In this document: piece by piece, positions 1 to 7,225 of the stretch
How the letters are laid out: every line of letters starts with the position of its first letter
Numbering within the stretch: the stretch's first letter is position 1
Source: Gammaproteobacteria bacterium
GTDB taxonomy: Bacteria; Pseudomonadota; Gammaproteobacteria; Pseudomonadales; Azotimanducaceae
Reading direction: 5' to 3'
Assembly (NCBI GenBank): GCA_026706425.1
Contig: JAPOYW010000305.1
Location: 1 to 11,288, forward strand
DNA: 11,288 bases
Translations under genes and position numbers: made by a program
Notes under the pieces: generated by a model
The model's input: only the letters and a program-made list of their open reading frames with translations
What the model was told of the DNA's origin: nothing
Database searches by the model: none

Positions 1-878
1 GTCGGAATCGGATTCTCGATCATCGACTCCATGAGGTGCGTGGCGACGATGCAGCGCTTGCCCAGCCGGGCGCAAATCTCCGCCAGGCGACGTTGCACGA
101 TGGGCAATGTTGCGATGTCGGTCTCGATGCCCAGGTCGCCCCGCGCCACCATCACGGCGTCGGCGGCCCGTGCGATCTCCTCGGCGTTGCGCACGCCTTC
201 GGTGTTTTCGATCTTGGCGATGACCTGGATGACCCGGCCGGCCCGCGGACCGAGCAGTTCCCGCAGTTCGGCGATGTCGCGGGCGGACCGTACGAAGGAC
301 AATGCGATGAAGTCGATCTCCTCGGCGATGCCGAACTCGATGTCGTCTCGATCCTTGTCGGTGATCGACGCCAGATCGACGGCGACGCCGGGCAGGTTGA
401 CGTGCTTGCGGCTGCCGAGCATGCCGCCGTCGGCGACCTGGCATTCGAGCCGGCCGTTGGTGCGGGCGGTGACGCTCACGTTGATCAGCCCGTTGTCGAG
501 CCGGACGCGATCGCCGACCGCTACCGCGTCGGCGAGCCCGGGGTAGTTCACCGCGATGGACGGGACGTCGGCGGCCGGTTGCGGCGTGACGTCGAGGTAG
601 ACCTTCTGCCCGGCATGCAGCGCAAGGGGCTCGTCGAGCGGTCCGGTGCGGATTTCCGGGCCCTGGGTATCCAGCATGATCGGCATGGGATAGCGGACCT
701 TGCGGTTCAGGGTCTTTATCCAATGGATGATCTCCGCCGCCTCGTCCTGGCTCGCGTGGGACATGTTGAGGCGTACCACCGACATGCCGGCCTCGTAGAG
801 GCGCTCGATCCCCTCGTAGGAAGCCGTCGCAGGCCCCACCGTGCAGATGATCTTGGTCTTGCGGCGCGTGGCGGCCAT
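1..878 (-). CDS. pyk: Pyruvate kinase, N-terminal 292 residues (cut by left window edge)
   Basis: Glycolytic enzyme converting phosphoenolpyruvate and ADP to pyruvate and ATP in the cytosol. The visible N-terminal part carries the family landmarks in order: KTKIICTVGPA at 7-17, the substrate-binding stretch RLNMSHAS at 36-43, MLDTQGPEIRTG at 68-79 at the junction with the B domain, NLPGV at 161-165, AKIENTEG at 221-228 with the catalytic lysine and first metal ligand (K222, E224), ARGDLG at 245-250 with the second metal ligand (D248), and VATHLMESMIENP at 278-290. Many homologues have ATQ-M-LESM at this last position; here it is ATHLMESM. The usual length is about 470-480 residues, so the rest of the A domain and the C domain lie outside the window. 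The ATG at 878 is 11 bp after the stop of the upstream enolase-superfamily gene, has no clear Shine-Dalgarno site, and is probably translated from the same transcript. Family identity is secure. Confidence 0.96.
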   Translation of the reverse strand, partial: MAATRRKTKIICTVGPATASYEGIERLYEAGMSVVRLNMSHASQDEAAEIIHWIKTLNRKVRYPMPIMLDTQGPEIRTGPLDEPLALHAGQKVYLDVTPQPAADVPSIAVNYPGLADAVAVGDRVRLDNGLINVSVTARTNGRLECQVADGGMLGSRKHVNLPGVAVDLASITDKDRDDIEFGIAEEIDFIALSFVRSARDIAELRELLGPRAGRVIQVIAKIENTEGVRNAEEIARAADAVMVARGDLGIETDIATLPIVQRRLAEICARLGKRCIVATHLMESMIENPIP

Positions 879-889
879 TGTAGGGCGAG

Positions 890-2101
890 CTATTGCCTGG
901 GGAATCCGGACCAGTACCCCGGCGGCCGGCCCCGGGCCCAGAGGTGCTCCCGGGCGACTTCCTCGTTGAGATCAGCGCCCCAGCCGGGCCGGTCGGGGAT
1001 GGCAACCCGTCCCTGGTCGAATTCGAGCGGCTCGGTCACCAGGTCGTCCTTCCACGGCACATCGTCGATGTCGATCTCGCAGATGCGGACGTTCGGGATG
1101 ACCGCGCACAGATGAAGCGAGTGCAGGGTGGATAGGTGGCTGTAGTAGTTGTGGGGCGCGCAGTTGATCTCGAAGGTCTCCGCCATGTCCGCCACGCGCC
1201 TTGAATTGGCGAAGCCGTTCCAGGGCACGTCCACCATGCATACGTCCATGGACCGGGCCTCGAAGTAGCGCCGGTAGTCCCTTGACGTGAACAGGTTCTC
1301 GCCCGAGCAGATGGTGACGCTGGTCGACTCGCGAACTTCGCGCAGCCCGTTCGGTTCGTACATGTCCACTTCCACCCACATCATGCGCATGTCCTCCAAG
1401 GCCCGGCAGATGCGCTTGGCGGCTTCGACCCGGAAGTTGAAGTTGAGGTCCAGGGCGATGTCGACGTGCGGGCCCACCGCGTCGCGGAAGGTGCCGATCA
1501 GTGTGCGGATATGGTCGATGGTGGCATTGTCCACCGTGCCGTCGGTGGTGCCCTCGCCGCCGCCGAACCCGCCCCGGTAGGTGCGGGCGACCTCGCCGGG
1601 ATAGACGATGTTGGTCTTCAGTGCGGTGAAGCCCCGGGCGACGACTTCGTGCCCGAGGTTCGTGATGTCGTCCCAGGTCTTGAGCGGCGGCACGCCGATG
1701 ATCTCGTGGTTCCCGGCCCGGGACGAACCGCAGTGCGACCAGTAGACCCGTTGTCGCCTCCTCAACGGTCCACCGAACAATTCGTAGACCGGCACGCCGA
1801 GCGCTTTGGCCTTGATGTCCCACAGCGCCAGTTCGATCCCGGCGATGGCCTTCGCGGCGATGCCGCCCGGACTCTGCCTCGCCATGCGGTACATGTCCCA
1901 GTAGCGGGCTTCCACGGGACGTGGATCGTGCCCGAGGAGAATCGTCTCGAATTCCTTGGCGGATCCCACGACGCTGTACGGCATGCGGCCGTCCGAGCAT
2001 TCGCCGTAGCCCGTGATCCCTTCGTCGGTCCGAACGGCCACGAACTGCCACGGCCTCCAACCCGCGTCGACGACGAAGGTGTCGATTCCAACGATTTTCA
2101 T
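890..2101 (-). CDS. Mandelate racemase/muconate lactonizing enzyme family protein (enolase superfamily), probable sugar-acid dehydratase or racemase
   Basis: A 403-residue cytosolic enzyme of the enolase superfamily, which uses Mg2+ to stabilise an enolate made by removing a proton next to a carboxylate. Residues 1-110 form the capping domain (MKIVGIDTF, GITGYGECSDG, then AIAGIELALWDIKAKALG at 85-102). The barrel follows with K162 in ALKTN, the probable metal ligands D218 (DLN), E244 (WVEVD) and E268 (SGEN), and H317 in APHN as a possible acid/base. The second barrel-strand motif is KTN rather than the KxK of many racemases, so substrate and reaction cannot be assigned; sugar-acid dehydration is a guess from the family. 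I prefer the start at 2101 over an in-frame ATG at 2146 because MKIVGIDTF is the family's usual N-terminus and GAGG lies 7 nt upstream. It is followed by pyk after 11 bp. A broken paralogue overlaps its start. Confidence 0.9.
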   Translation of the reverse strand: MKIVGIDTFVVDAGWRPWQFVAVRTDEGITGYGECSDGRMPYSVVGSAKEFETILLGHDPRPVEARYWDMYRMARQSPGGIAAKAIAGIELALWDIKAKALGVPVYELFGGPLRRRQRVYWSHCGSSRAGNHEIIGVPPLKTWDDITNLGHEVVARGFTALKTNIVYPGEVARTYRGGFGGGEGTTDGTVDNATIDHIRTLIGTFRDAVGPHVDIALDLNFNFRVEAAKRICRALEDMRMMWVEVDMYEPNGLREVRESTSVTICSGENLFTSRDYRRYFEARSMDVCMVDVPWNGFANSRRVADMAETFEINCAPHNYYSHLSTLHSLHLCAVIPNVRICEIDIDDVPWKDDLVTEPLEFDQGRVAIPDRPGWGADLNEEVAREHLWARGRPPGYWSGFPRQ

Positions 2102-2187
2102 GCGGATACCTCGACGCGGGACCGAGGTGGAGGCCGCTGTCGCCACCCGGCATCCACCACGAAGGTGTCGATTCCGGTGATCTTCAT
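2098..2187 (-). pseudogene. Truncated N-terminus of a second enolase-superfamily gene (29 codons)
   Basis: This short reading frame starts at an ATG with a strong Shine-Dalgarno site and begins MKITGIDTFVVDAGWR. That matches the intact gene downstream (MKIVGIDTFVVDAGWR) at 15 of 16 residues. At DNA level the 16 codons differ at seven synonymous positions and one non-synonymous one (GTT/ACC, Val/Thr). After Arg16 the similarity stops and 13 unrelated residues follow, including three consecutive prolines at 19-21. Its TGA overlaps the ATG of the intact gene (ATGA). The synonymous excess suggests two long-separated paralogues, with most of the first copy lost by deletion. It could still matter by delivering ribosomes to the downstream start, or could act as a leader peptide, but nothing shows that directly. 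Confidence 0.75.
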
Positions 2188-2192
2188 GGCTT

Positions 2193-2198
2193 CCCTCC
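2193..2198 (-). promoter_or_regulatory. Strong Shine-Dalgarno site (GGAGGG) of the truncated paralogue
   Basis: On the minus strand GGAGGG lies 5 nt before the ATG at 2187. It is the best ribosome binding site on this side of the window, and it serves the 29-codon remnant, not the intact gene. The intact gene has only GAGG, 7 nt before 2101, located inside the remnant. Confidence 0.7.
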
Positions 2199-2245
2199 GT
2201 GGTATTGCCGCAAGGCGTCTACGCGACATGCCCCGGTGCGAGGGA

Positions 2246-2767
2246 CTACGGCGCTTCGGCAACCGCCGCGTATTCGGTACGCATCAGGGCGTTCACTTCG
2301 TCGATCATGGCCGGAACCATCTCCTCCGTGTAGCCCCGCTTGATGGCGGCGACCGTCCCGTCCTTCCTGATCATGACCAGATGCGGTATGCCCGAGACCC
2401 CGAATCGTTTCTTGGTTCGTCCGTTGTAGTCGTTGACGAGCGTCATCGTGTAGTCCTTGAGCCGACGCTTCATGGGCCGGTAGGCCTTGGGTTGCTCGAT
2501 GTTGATCGCAACGACACGGACACGGTCGCGCCCGGCGTGCTGTTGGAGCGTTTCGAGCACGGGTAGTTCCTTGCGGCAGGGCGGGCACCAGGTTGCCCAG
2601 AAGGTCACGATGACGACCTTGCCGCGAAGGTCCTTGAGATCGACTTTCTTGCCTTGGCGGTCCTTGCCGAGATACGACGGGGGCACATCGCCGACCTCGG
2701 GAACCGCAACCGCCGCCATCGCGAACAGAAACGCGGTCGAGACGAGAAGGGTTTTGCAGATTCTCAT
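2246..2767 (-). CDS. TlpA/ResA-like thiol-disulfide oxidoreductase, exported
   Basis: A 173-residue thioredoxin-fold protein predicted to act in the periplasm as a thiol-disulfide reductant or exchanger. Residues 1-21 look like a signal peptide: MRICK, then a hydrophobic core and AVA before VPEVGD. It is not a lipoprotein signal, as C4 precedes the hydrophobic core. The mature part has VGDVPP, then KVVIVTFWATWCPPCRKELP with the active-site pair C61-P-P-C64, and GIPHLVMIRKDG with the cis-proline P128. The WCPPC motif and length fit the TlpA/ResA group (AhpC/TSA-like or redoxin domain). It is divergent from recJ. In E. coli the disulfide isomerase gene dsbC sits next to recJ, on the same strand; this protein is not DsbC (no N-terminal dimerisation domain, different active site). 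It ends 58 bp before the enolase-family remnant and may share a transcript with it. The partner protein is unknown. Confidence 0.92.
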   Translation of the reverse strand: MRICKTLLVSTAFLFAMAAVAVPEVGDVPPSYLGKDRQGKKVDLKDLRGKVVIVTFWATWCPPCRKELPVLETLQQHAGRDRVRVVAINIEQPKAYRPMKRRLKDYTMTLVNDYNGRTKKRFGVSGIPHLVMIRKDGTVAAIKRGYTEEMVPAMIDEVNALMRTEYAAVAEAP

Positions 2768-2773
2768 GGTTCA

Positions 2774-2802
2774 ACCCTAACCATCCCCTTGAAGCCCGTC
2801 AA
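2774..2802 (-). promoter_or_regulatory. Candidate sigma70-type promoter for the thioredoxin-like gene
   Basis: On the minus strand TTGACG (2797-2802) and TAGGGT (2774-2779) are separated by 17 bp. The -35 matches the consensus at five of six positions; the -10 keeps only the first, second and last bases. The -10 ends 6 nt before the ATG at 2767, so a transcript from it would be leaderless or nearly so. This makes the call uncertain. Confidence 0.3.
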
Positions 2803-2866
2803 ACGATGCCTGCAGCACGCCGGGCTGGCGTCACTGGTTACCTTGAATCGAGCTGGTGTTTGCGAC

Positions 2867-4594
2867 ATGGTTAGGTCTCGTCCCCGAACCGCGAATTCGT
2901 TGATCGTCGAATCCCGGCCCAAGCGGTCGTCCCAGCTCGACTCGAAACTGCCGGCTTTCCTGCGCGATGCCCTGGCCGCCCGCGGCGCGACCACCGTCGC
3001 GGAACTGGATCTGTCGCTCAACCGACTCCACTCCCCCGACGCGCTGCCGGGAATCGATGTTGCCGCGGACCGCCTCGCGGGGGCGGTTGCGGGCAACGAA
3101 CGCATCCTGATTGCCGGCGACTTCGATGCCGATGGCGCGACGGCTTCGGCCCTGTGCGTGTCCGCGCTGCGCGCGATGGGCGCAGCCGACGTCGACTTCC
3201 TGGTGCCGAACCGCTTCGAATACGGCTACGGGCTTTCCCCGGAGCTTGTCGAAGAGGCGCTCAAAAGATCGCCCCAGGTCATCGTCACGGTCGACAACGG
3301 CGTTTCGAGTGTCGACGGTGTGGCCCTTGCGCGGAACAACGGCGTGGACGTTGTCGTCACGGACCACCACCTTCCCGGTGACGAACTGCCTGCGGCCCTT
3401 GCGATCGTCAATCCGAACATGGCGGACTCCGCGTTTCCCAGCCCAAGCCTCGCCGGGGTCGGCGTCGCTTTCTACGTGATGGGTGCGGTACGGCGGCGAT
3501 TGCGGGCAGTCGGCTACTTCGACGGGCGCGGAATCGCCGAGCCCAATCTCGCCGACTGGCTGGACCTGGTGGCGCTGGGCACCGTCGCCGATGTCGTGCC
3601 CCTCGACCGCAACAACCGTGTCTTGGTCCATCAGGGCCTAAGGCGCATTCGCGGGGGCAGGACGCGGCCCGGAATCCGAGCCCTGGTGGAGGTGGCCGGA
3701 CGTGCAGCTAGCACCTTGAGTGCGAAGGATCTTGGCTTCGCCATCGGTCCACGACTCAATGCCGCGGGCCGGCTCGAAGACATGTCCATCGGCATTCAGT
3801 GCCTTCTGGCGGACGACGACCGCTCGGCCCGTTCCCTTGCCGAGCGGCTGGACGAGATCAACCGGGCGCGCCGGGACATCGAAGCCGGCATGGTCGACGA
3901 AGCGATGGGCATGCTGGATGGCGAGATCGGCGAAGACGTGGCGATCTGCGTCTACCAGCAGAACTGGCATCAAGGCGTGATCGGGATCGTCGCGGGTCGG
4001 ATGCGCGAGCGCTACCATCGCCCCGCGATCGTGTTCGCCGATGCCGGCGCGTCGTCGCCGGGCGAACTCAAGGGTTCGGCGCGCTCGATCCCCGGCCTGC
4101 ACATCCGCGATGCCATCGCCGAGTGCGCGACGCGGCGCCCGGGCCTGGTGGGTCCGTTCGGCGGGCACGCCATGGCTGCGGGCCTGACCCTGCGCCACGC
4201 TCATCTGCAACGCTTCCGGCACGCGTTCAACGAGGTCGTCGCGAACCGCGTCAGCGAACGCGATCTTGCCGGGATCATCGTCACCGACGGCGAACTGGCC
4301 GCCACGGACATGAAGATCGACAACGCCCGGCTGGTCGCTGCCCACGGGCCCTGGGGTCAGGGCTTCGAAGAACCTTCGTTTCACGGTGAATTCGATGTCG
4401 TGATGCAACGCGTGGTGGGCGAAAACCATCTCAAGCTCGCTCTCAGGCACGGCACGCGGGTCGTGGACGCCATCGCCTTCAACACCGAGCCGACGCCCGG
4501 CAACCGGGTGAGGGCGGTCTACCGGCTGGGCGTCAACGACTACGGGGATGCCGACACGTTGCAGCTCGAGATCGCCCAACTCGAGAGTTGCTGA
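2867..4594 (+). CDS. recJ: Single-stranded-DNA-specific 5'-3' exonuclease RecJ
   Basis: A 575-residue cytosolic exonuclease that degrades single-stranded DNA 5' to 3' in recombinational repair (RecF pathway), mismatch repair and base excision repair. The DHH phosphoesterase motifs are intact: GDFDADG at 84-90, VDNG at 142-145, TDHHLPGD at 165-172 with the name-giving D166-H167-H168, and LGTVADVVPL at 237-246. The linker and DHHA1 region follow with GPRLNAAGRL at 294-303, WHQGVIGI at 367-374, KGSARSI at 402-408 and FGGHAMAAGL at 431-440, then the C-terminal domain with GPWGQGFEEP at 494-503. The length equals the E. coli protein (577). I chose the ATG at 2867 because it gives the family length; the frame stays open upstream to 2654 but that part overlaps the divergent thioredoxin gene. 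No good Shine-Dalgarno site is visible. It is the first gene of the recJ-prfB-lysS-ung run. Confidence 0.97.
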   Translation: MVRSRPRTANSLIVESRPKRSSQLDSKLPAFLRDALAARGATTVAELDLSLNRLHSPDALPGIDVAADRLAGAVAGNERILIAGDFDADGATASALCVSALRAMGAADVDFLVPNRFEYGYGLSPELVEEALKRSPQVIVTVDNGVSSVDGVALARNNGVDVVVTDHHLPGDELPAALAIVNPNMADSAFPSPSLAGVGVAFYVMGAVRRRLRAVGYFDGRGIAEPNLADWLDLVALGTVADVVPLDRNNRVLVHQGLRRIRGGRTRPGIRALVEVAGRAASTLSAKDLGFAIGPRLNAAGRLEDMSIGIQCLLADDDRSARSLAERLDEINRARRDIEAGMVDEAMGMLDGEIGEDVAICVYQQNWHQGVIGIVAGRMRERYHRPAIVFADAGASSPGELKGSARSIPGLHIRDAIAECATRRPGLVGPFGGHAMAAGLTLRHAHLQRFRHAFNEVVANRVSERDLAGIIVTDGELAATDMKIDNARLVAAHGPWGQGFEEPSFHGEFDVVMQRVVGENHLKLALRHGTRVVDAIAFNTEPTPGNRVRAVYRLGVNDYGDADTLQLEIAQLESC

Positions 4595-4614
4595 CTGTTA
4601 GAATCCCGCGATTC
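4577..4614 (+). other. Two small inverted repeats at the recJ-prfB junction
   Basis: CAACT-cgag-AGTTG covers the last codons of recJ, and GAATC-ccgc-GATTC follows in the 39-bp gap before prfB. Both have 5-bp stems and 4-nt loops, with no T-run, so neither looks like an intrinsic terminator. TTAGAAT in the gap resembles a -10 box, but I see no matching -35. Probably readthrough from recJ into prfB. Confidence 0.25.
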
Positions 4615-4633
4615 CGAACAACCCCCTAGCACC

Positions 4634-5732
4634 ATGGCCGAAGTCACCTCCATCCGCGAGACATTGAAGTCACTTGCCGGGCGTGCCGACGCGCTACGGG
4701 GGTATCTTTGACTACGCAGCGAAAAAGGAACGCCTAGAGGAGGTAGAGCGCGAACTCGCGGATCCGGAACTCTGGAACGAGCCGGACCGTGCGCAGGCCT
4801 TGGGGCGGGAGCAGTCATTACTGGAGACCGTGGTCAACGGGCTCGAACGCATGAGCACGGCGCTCGCCGAATTGGCCGACCTCACCGACTTGGCCGTGGC
4901 CGAGAACGACGCGGAGGCCATGGACGACATTCAAGACGAACTGATGGACGTGGACGCCCGCCTCGCGGAGCTTGAGTTCCGTCGCATGTTCCAGGGCGAA
5001 CAGGACGACTCCAACGCATTCCTCGACATCCAGGCGGGATCCGGGGGTACCGAAGCCCAGGACTGGGCGGAGATGCTGCTGCGCATGTACCTGCGCTGGG
5101 GCGAGAAACGGGGTTTCCGCACGGACCTGGTCGAGGTGTCGGCGGGCGAAGTGGCGGGCGTCAAGAGCGCCACCGTGCAGTTCGGCGGCGACTACGCCTA
5201 CGGCTGGCTTCGCACCGAGACGGGGGTCCACCGGCTCGTGCGCAAGTCGCCGTTCGATGCCGGCAACCGCCGCCACACGTCCTTCGCATCCGTATTCGTC
5301 TCCGCCGAAATCGACGATGACATCGTGATCGACATCGACCCGGGCGACGTTCGCACCGATACCTACCGGGCGAGCGGGGCGGGCGGCCAGCACGTCAACC
5401 GGACGGACTCGGCCGTGCGGCTCACGCATCTGCCCACCGGGGTCGTGGTGCAGTGCCAGAGCGAGCGCTCCCAGCACCAGAACCGGGATCGAGCCTACAA
5501 GCAGTTGCGCGCCAAGCTCTTCGAACTCGAACTCGCCAAGCGCCGCGAAGAACAGCAGGCCATCGAGGATGCCAAGGTGGACATCGGCTGGGGCAACCAG
5601 ATCCGCTCCTACGTCCTCGACCAGTCACGGGTCAAGGATCTGCGCACCGACGTGGAGCGCTTCGACCCCGGCAACGTGCTGGACGGGGATCTGGACGGGT
5701 TCATGGAAGCAAGCCTGAAGGCCGGCGTATGA
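4634..5732 (+). CDS. prfB: Peptide chain release factor 2 (RF2), expressed through +1 programmed frameshift
   Basis: RF2 recognises UGA and UAA stop codons in the ribosomal A site and triggers peptide release. The gene is read in two frames: codons 1-25 from the ATG at 4634, then a TGA at 4709-4711. After a +1 shift, reading resumes with GAC at 4710 and continues to 5732. The joined product is 365 residues, the same as E. coli RF2. Landmarks include DIQAGSGGTEAQDWAEMLLRMY from 131, the stop-codon recognition tripeptide S205-P206-F207, and SGAGGQHVN with the catalytic GGQ at 250-252. Residue 246 is alanine, the common bacterial state, and not the threonine of E. coli K-12. Start context is weak: no Shine-Dalgarno site precedes 4634. 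The 3' end overlaps lysS by ATGA. Automatic annotation would call a shorter gene starting inside the second frame. Confidence 0.97.
4698..4712 (+). promoter_or_regulatory. prfB +1 programmed ribosomal frameshift site
   Basis: The sequence reads GGGGGT-AT-CTT-TGA-C. It has the internal Shine-Dalgarno-like G-run, the slippery CTT leucine codon (4706-4708), and a TGA stop (4709-4711) followed by C, the weak termination context. This is the same arrangement and the same codon position (26) as in E. coli prfB. When RF2 is scarce, termination at the TGA is slow and the ribosome slips forward one base to make more RF2, giving negative feedback. Confidence 0.96.
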
Positions 5733-7225
5733 GCGACGACTCCCGCAACGAGGCGGAGCAGCGACGACGCAAACTCGGCGAACTCCGACGCCGGGGCGAG
5801 GCCTACCCGAATACCTTCCGCCGGGAGGACCTAGCGGTTGACCTAGCGAGCGCGTACGGCGACATGAGCAAGGAAGCCCTTGCCGAGGCAGGCGTCGAGG
5901 CCACCGTGGCCGGGCGCGTGATGCTGCGCCGCGTCATGGGCAAGGCGAGTTTCATCACCCTGGAAGACTCAAGCGGTCGGATCCAGTGCTACGTCCGCCG
6001 GGACGACGTCGGCGAGGACGCCTATGCCGACTTCCGGAACCTCTGGGATCTTGGCGATATCGCGGGCGTCCGGGGCACGTTGATGAAGACCAATACCGGC
6101 GAACTCACAGTCCATGCGCGCAAGGTCGGCTTGCTCGTCAAGTCGCTCAAGCCCTTGCCGGAGAAACACCACGGACTCGCGGACCGGGAACTCCGCTACC
6201 GGCAGCGTCATCTCGATCTCATCGTCAACGAGGAGTCGCGTCAGGTGTTCCGCACCCGCGCCCGTCTCGTGACGGCCATGCGCCGCTTCTTCGACGAACG
6301 CGGATACCTCGAAGTCGAGACGCCGATGATGCACCCGATTCCCGGCGGCGCGGCGGCGCGGCCCTTCGTAACGCATCACAATGCCCTCGACACGGATCTC
6401 TACCTGCGCGTCGCGCCGGAGTTGTACCTGAAACGGCTGGTGGTCGGCGGCTTCGAGCGCGTCTACGAGATCAACCGCTGCTTCCGGAACGAGGGCCTCT
6501 CGTCCCGTCACAACCCGGAGTTCACGACCGTCGAGTTCTACCAAGCCTTCGCGGACTATGTCGACCTCATGGACCTCACCGAGGAACTGCTTCGCGAGTT
6601 GCTCCGAGACATCGTCGGCGGCACCACCCTCACCTTCGAAGGTCGGGAGATCGACTTCGGACCTGCGATCCCAAGGCGACGCATGACGAATGCCGTGGCC
6701 ACCGAGACAGGCATCGCGGAAGATGACCTCATGTCGGAAGCCAGGCTCGGCGAGGTGGCCCGAGGCATGAACATTCCCGTCGAGCCGGGGTGGGGTTGGG
6801 GTCGCCTCCTGCTGGAGATCTTCGAGGCGCGCGTGGAGGCGAATCTCATTGCGCCGACGTTCATCACCCACTATCCCGTCGAGGTCTCGCCGCTCGCCAG
6901 GAAGAATGCCGAATACCCGCGTCTCACGGACCGCTTCGAACTGTTCGTCGCCGGGCGGGAGATCGCCAACGGCTTCAGCGAATTGAACGATCCGGTGGAG
7001 CAGGCGGAACGTTTCGCCAGGCAGTCGGAACTCAAGGACCGTGGCGACTTGGAGGCCATGCACTACGACAACGACTTCCTCGGCGCACTCGAACACGGCA
7101 TGCCGCCGACCGCAGGCGAAGGAATCGGTGTCGACCGCTTGACGATGCTGCTCACCGATTCGTCGACGATCCGCGACGTGGTCTTGTTCCCGCAGTTGCG
7201 CGGCACCGGGGGCGACGAATCGTAA
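5729..7225 (+). CDS. lysS: Lysyl-tRNA synthetase, class II
   Basis: A 498-residue cytosolic class II aminoacyl-tRNA synthetase that charges tRNA-Lys with lysine. The N-terminal OB-fold anticodon-binding domain covers about 55-140 (VAGRVMLRRVMGKASFITLED, then GDIAGVRGTLMKT). The catalytic domain follows, with LRYRQRHLDLIVN at 155-167, VETPMMHPIPGGAAARPF at 196-213 (motif 1 area), FRNEGLSSRHNPEFTTVEFY at 252-271 (motif 2), NGFSELNDP at 414-422 and GEGIGVDRLTMLLT at 463-476 (motif 3). The length is close to E. coli LysS (505). The start ATG overlaps the prfB stop (ATGA), with GAAGG 7 nt upstream inside prfB, so the two are probably translationally coupled. It ends in TAATG, one base shared with ung. 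Its place after prfB matches E. coli. Confidence 0.98.
   Translation: MSDDSRNEAEQRRRKLGELRRRGEAYPNTFRREDLAVDLASAYGDMSKEALAEAGVEATVAGRVMLRRVMGKASFITLEDSSGRIQCYVRRDDVGEDAYADFRNLWDLGDIAGVRGTLMKTNTGELTVHARKVGLLVKSLKPLPEKHHGLADRELRYRQRHLDLIVNEESRQVFRTRARLVTAMRRFFDERGYLEVETPMMHPIPGGAAARPFVTHHNALDTDLYLRVAPELYLKRLVVGGFERVYEINRCFRNEGLSSRHNPEFTTVEFYQAFADYVDLMDLTEELLRELLRDIVGGTTLTFEGREIDFGPAIPRRRMTNAVATETGIAEDDLMSEARLGEVARGMNIPVEPGWGWGRLLLEIFEARVEANLIAPTFITHYPVEVSPLARKNAEYPRLTDRFELFVAGREIANGFSELNDPVEQAERFARQSELKDRGDLEAMHYDNDFLGALEHGMPPTAGEGIGVDRLTMLLTDSSTIRDVVLFPQLRGTGGDES

Noticed and set aside
36..1115. Long plus-strand open frame (359 codons) opposite the pyruvate kinase gene
   Set aside because: It is the antisense shadow of pyk and of the end of the enolase-family gene. 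The minus-strand translation carries clear family motifs; this frame has none.
972..2153. Long minus-strand frame (393 codons) overlapping the enolase-family gene
   Set aside because: Same strand but another frame of the recognised gene. The product is an arginine- and histidine-rich chance translation of GC-rich coding DNA.
1466..2566. Plus-strand frame of 366 codons
   Set aside because: Antisense to the enolase-family and thioredoxin-like genes; no motif recognised.
2654..2866. Upstream extension of the recJ frame by 71 codons
   Set aside because: It overlaps the divergent thioredoxin-like gene and would make RecJ longer than the family; the ATG at 2867 gives the usual length.
3638..4579. 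Minus-strand frame of 313 codons opposite recJ, and a second at 2831-3631
   Set aside because: Shadows of recJ with no family motif.
4709..4711. In-frame TGA read as a nonsense mutation in prfB
   Set aside because: The surrounding bases form the known RF2 frameshift site, and the joined protein is full length.
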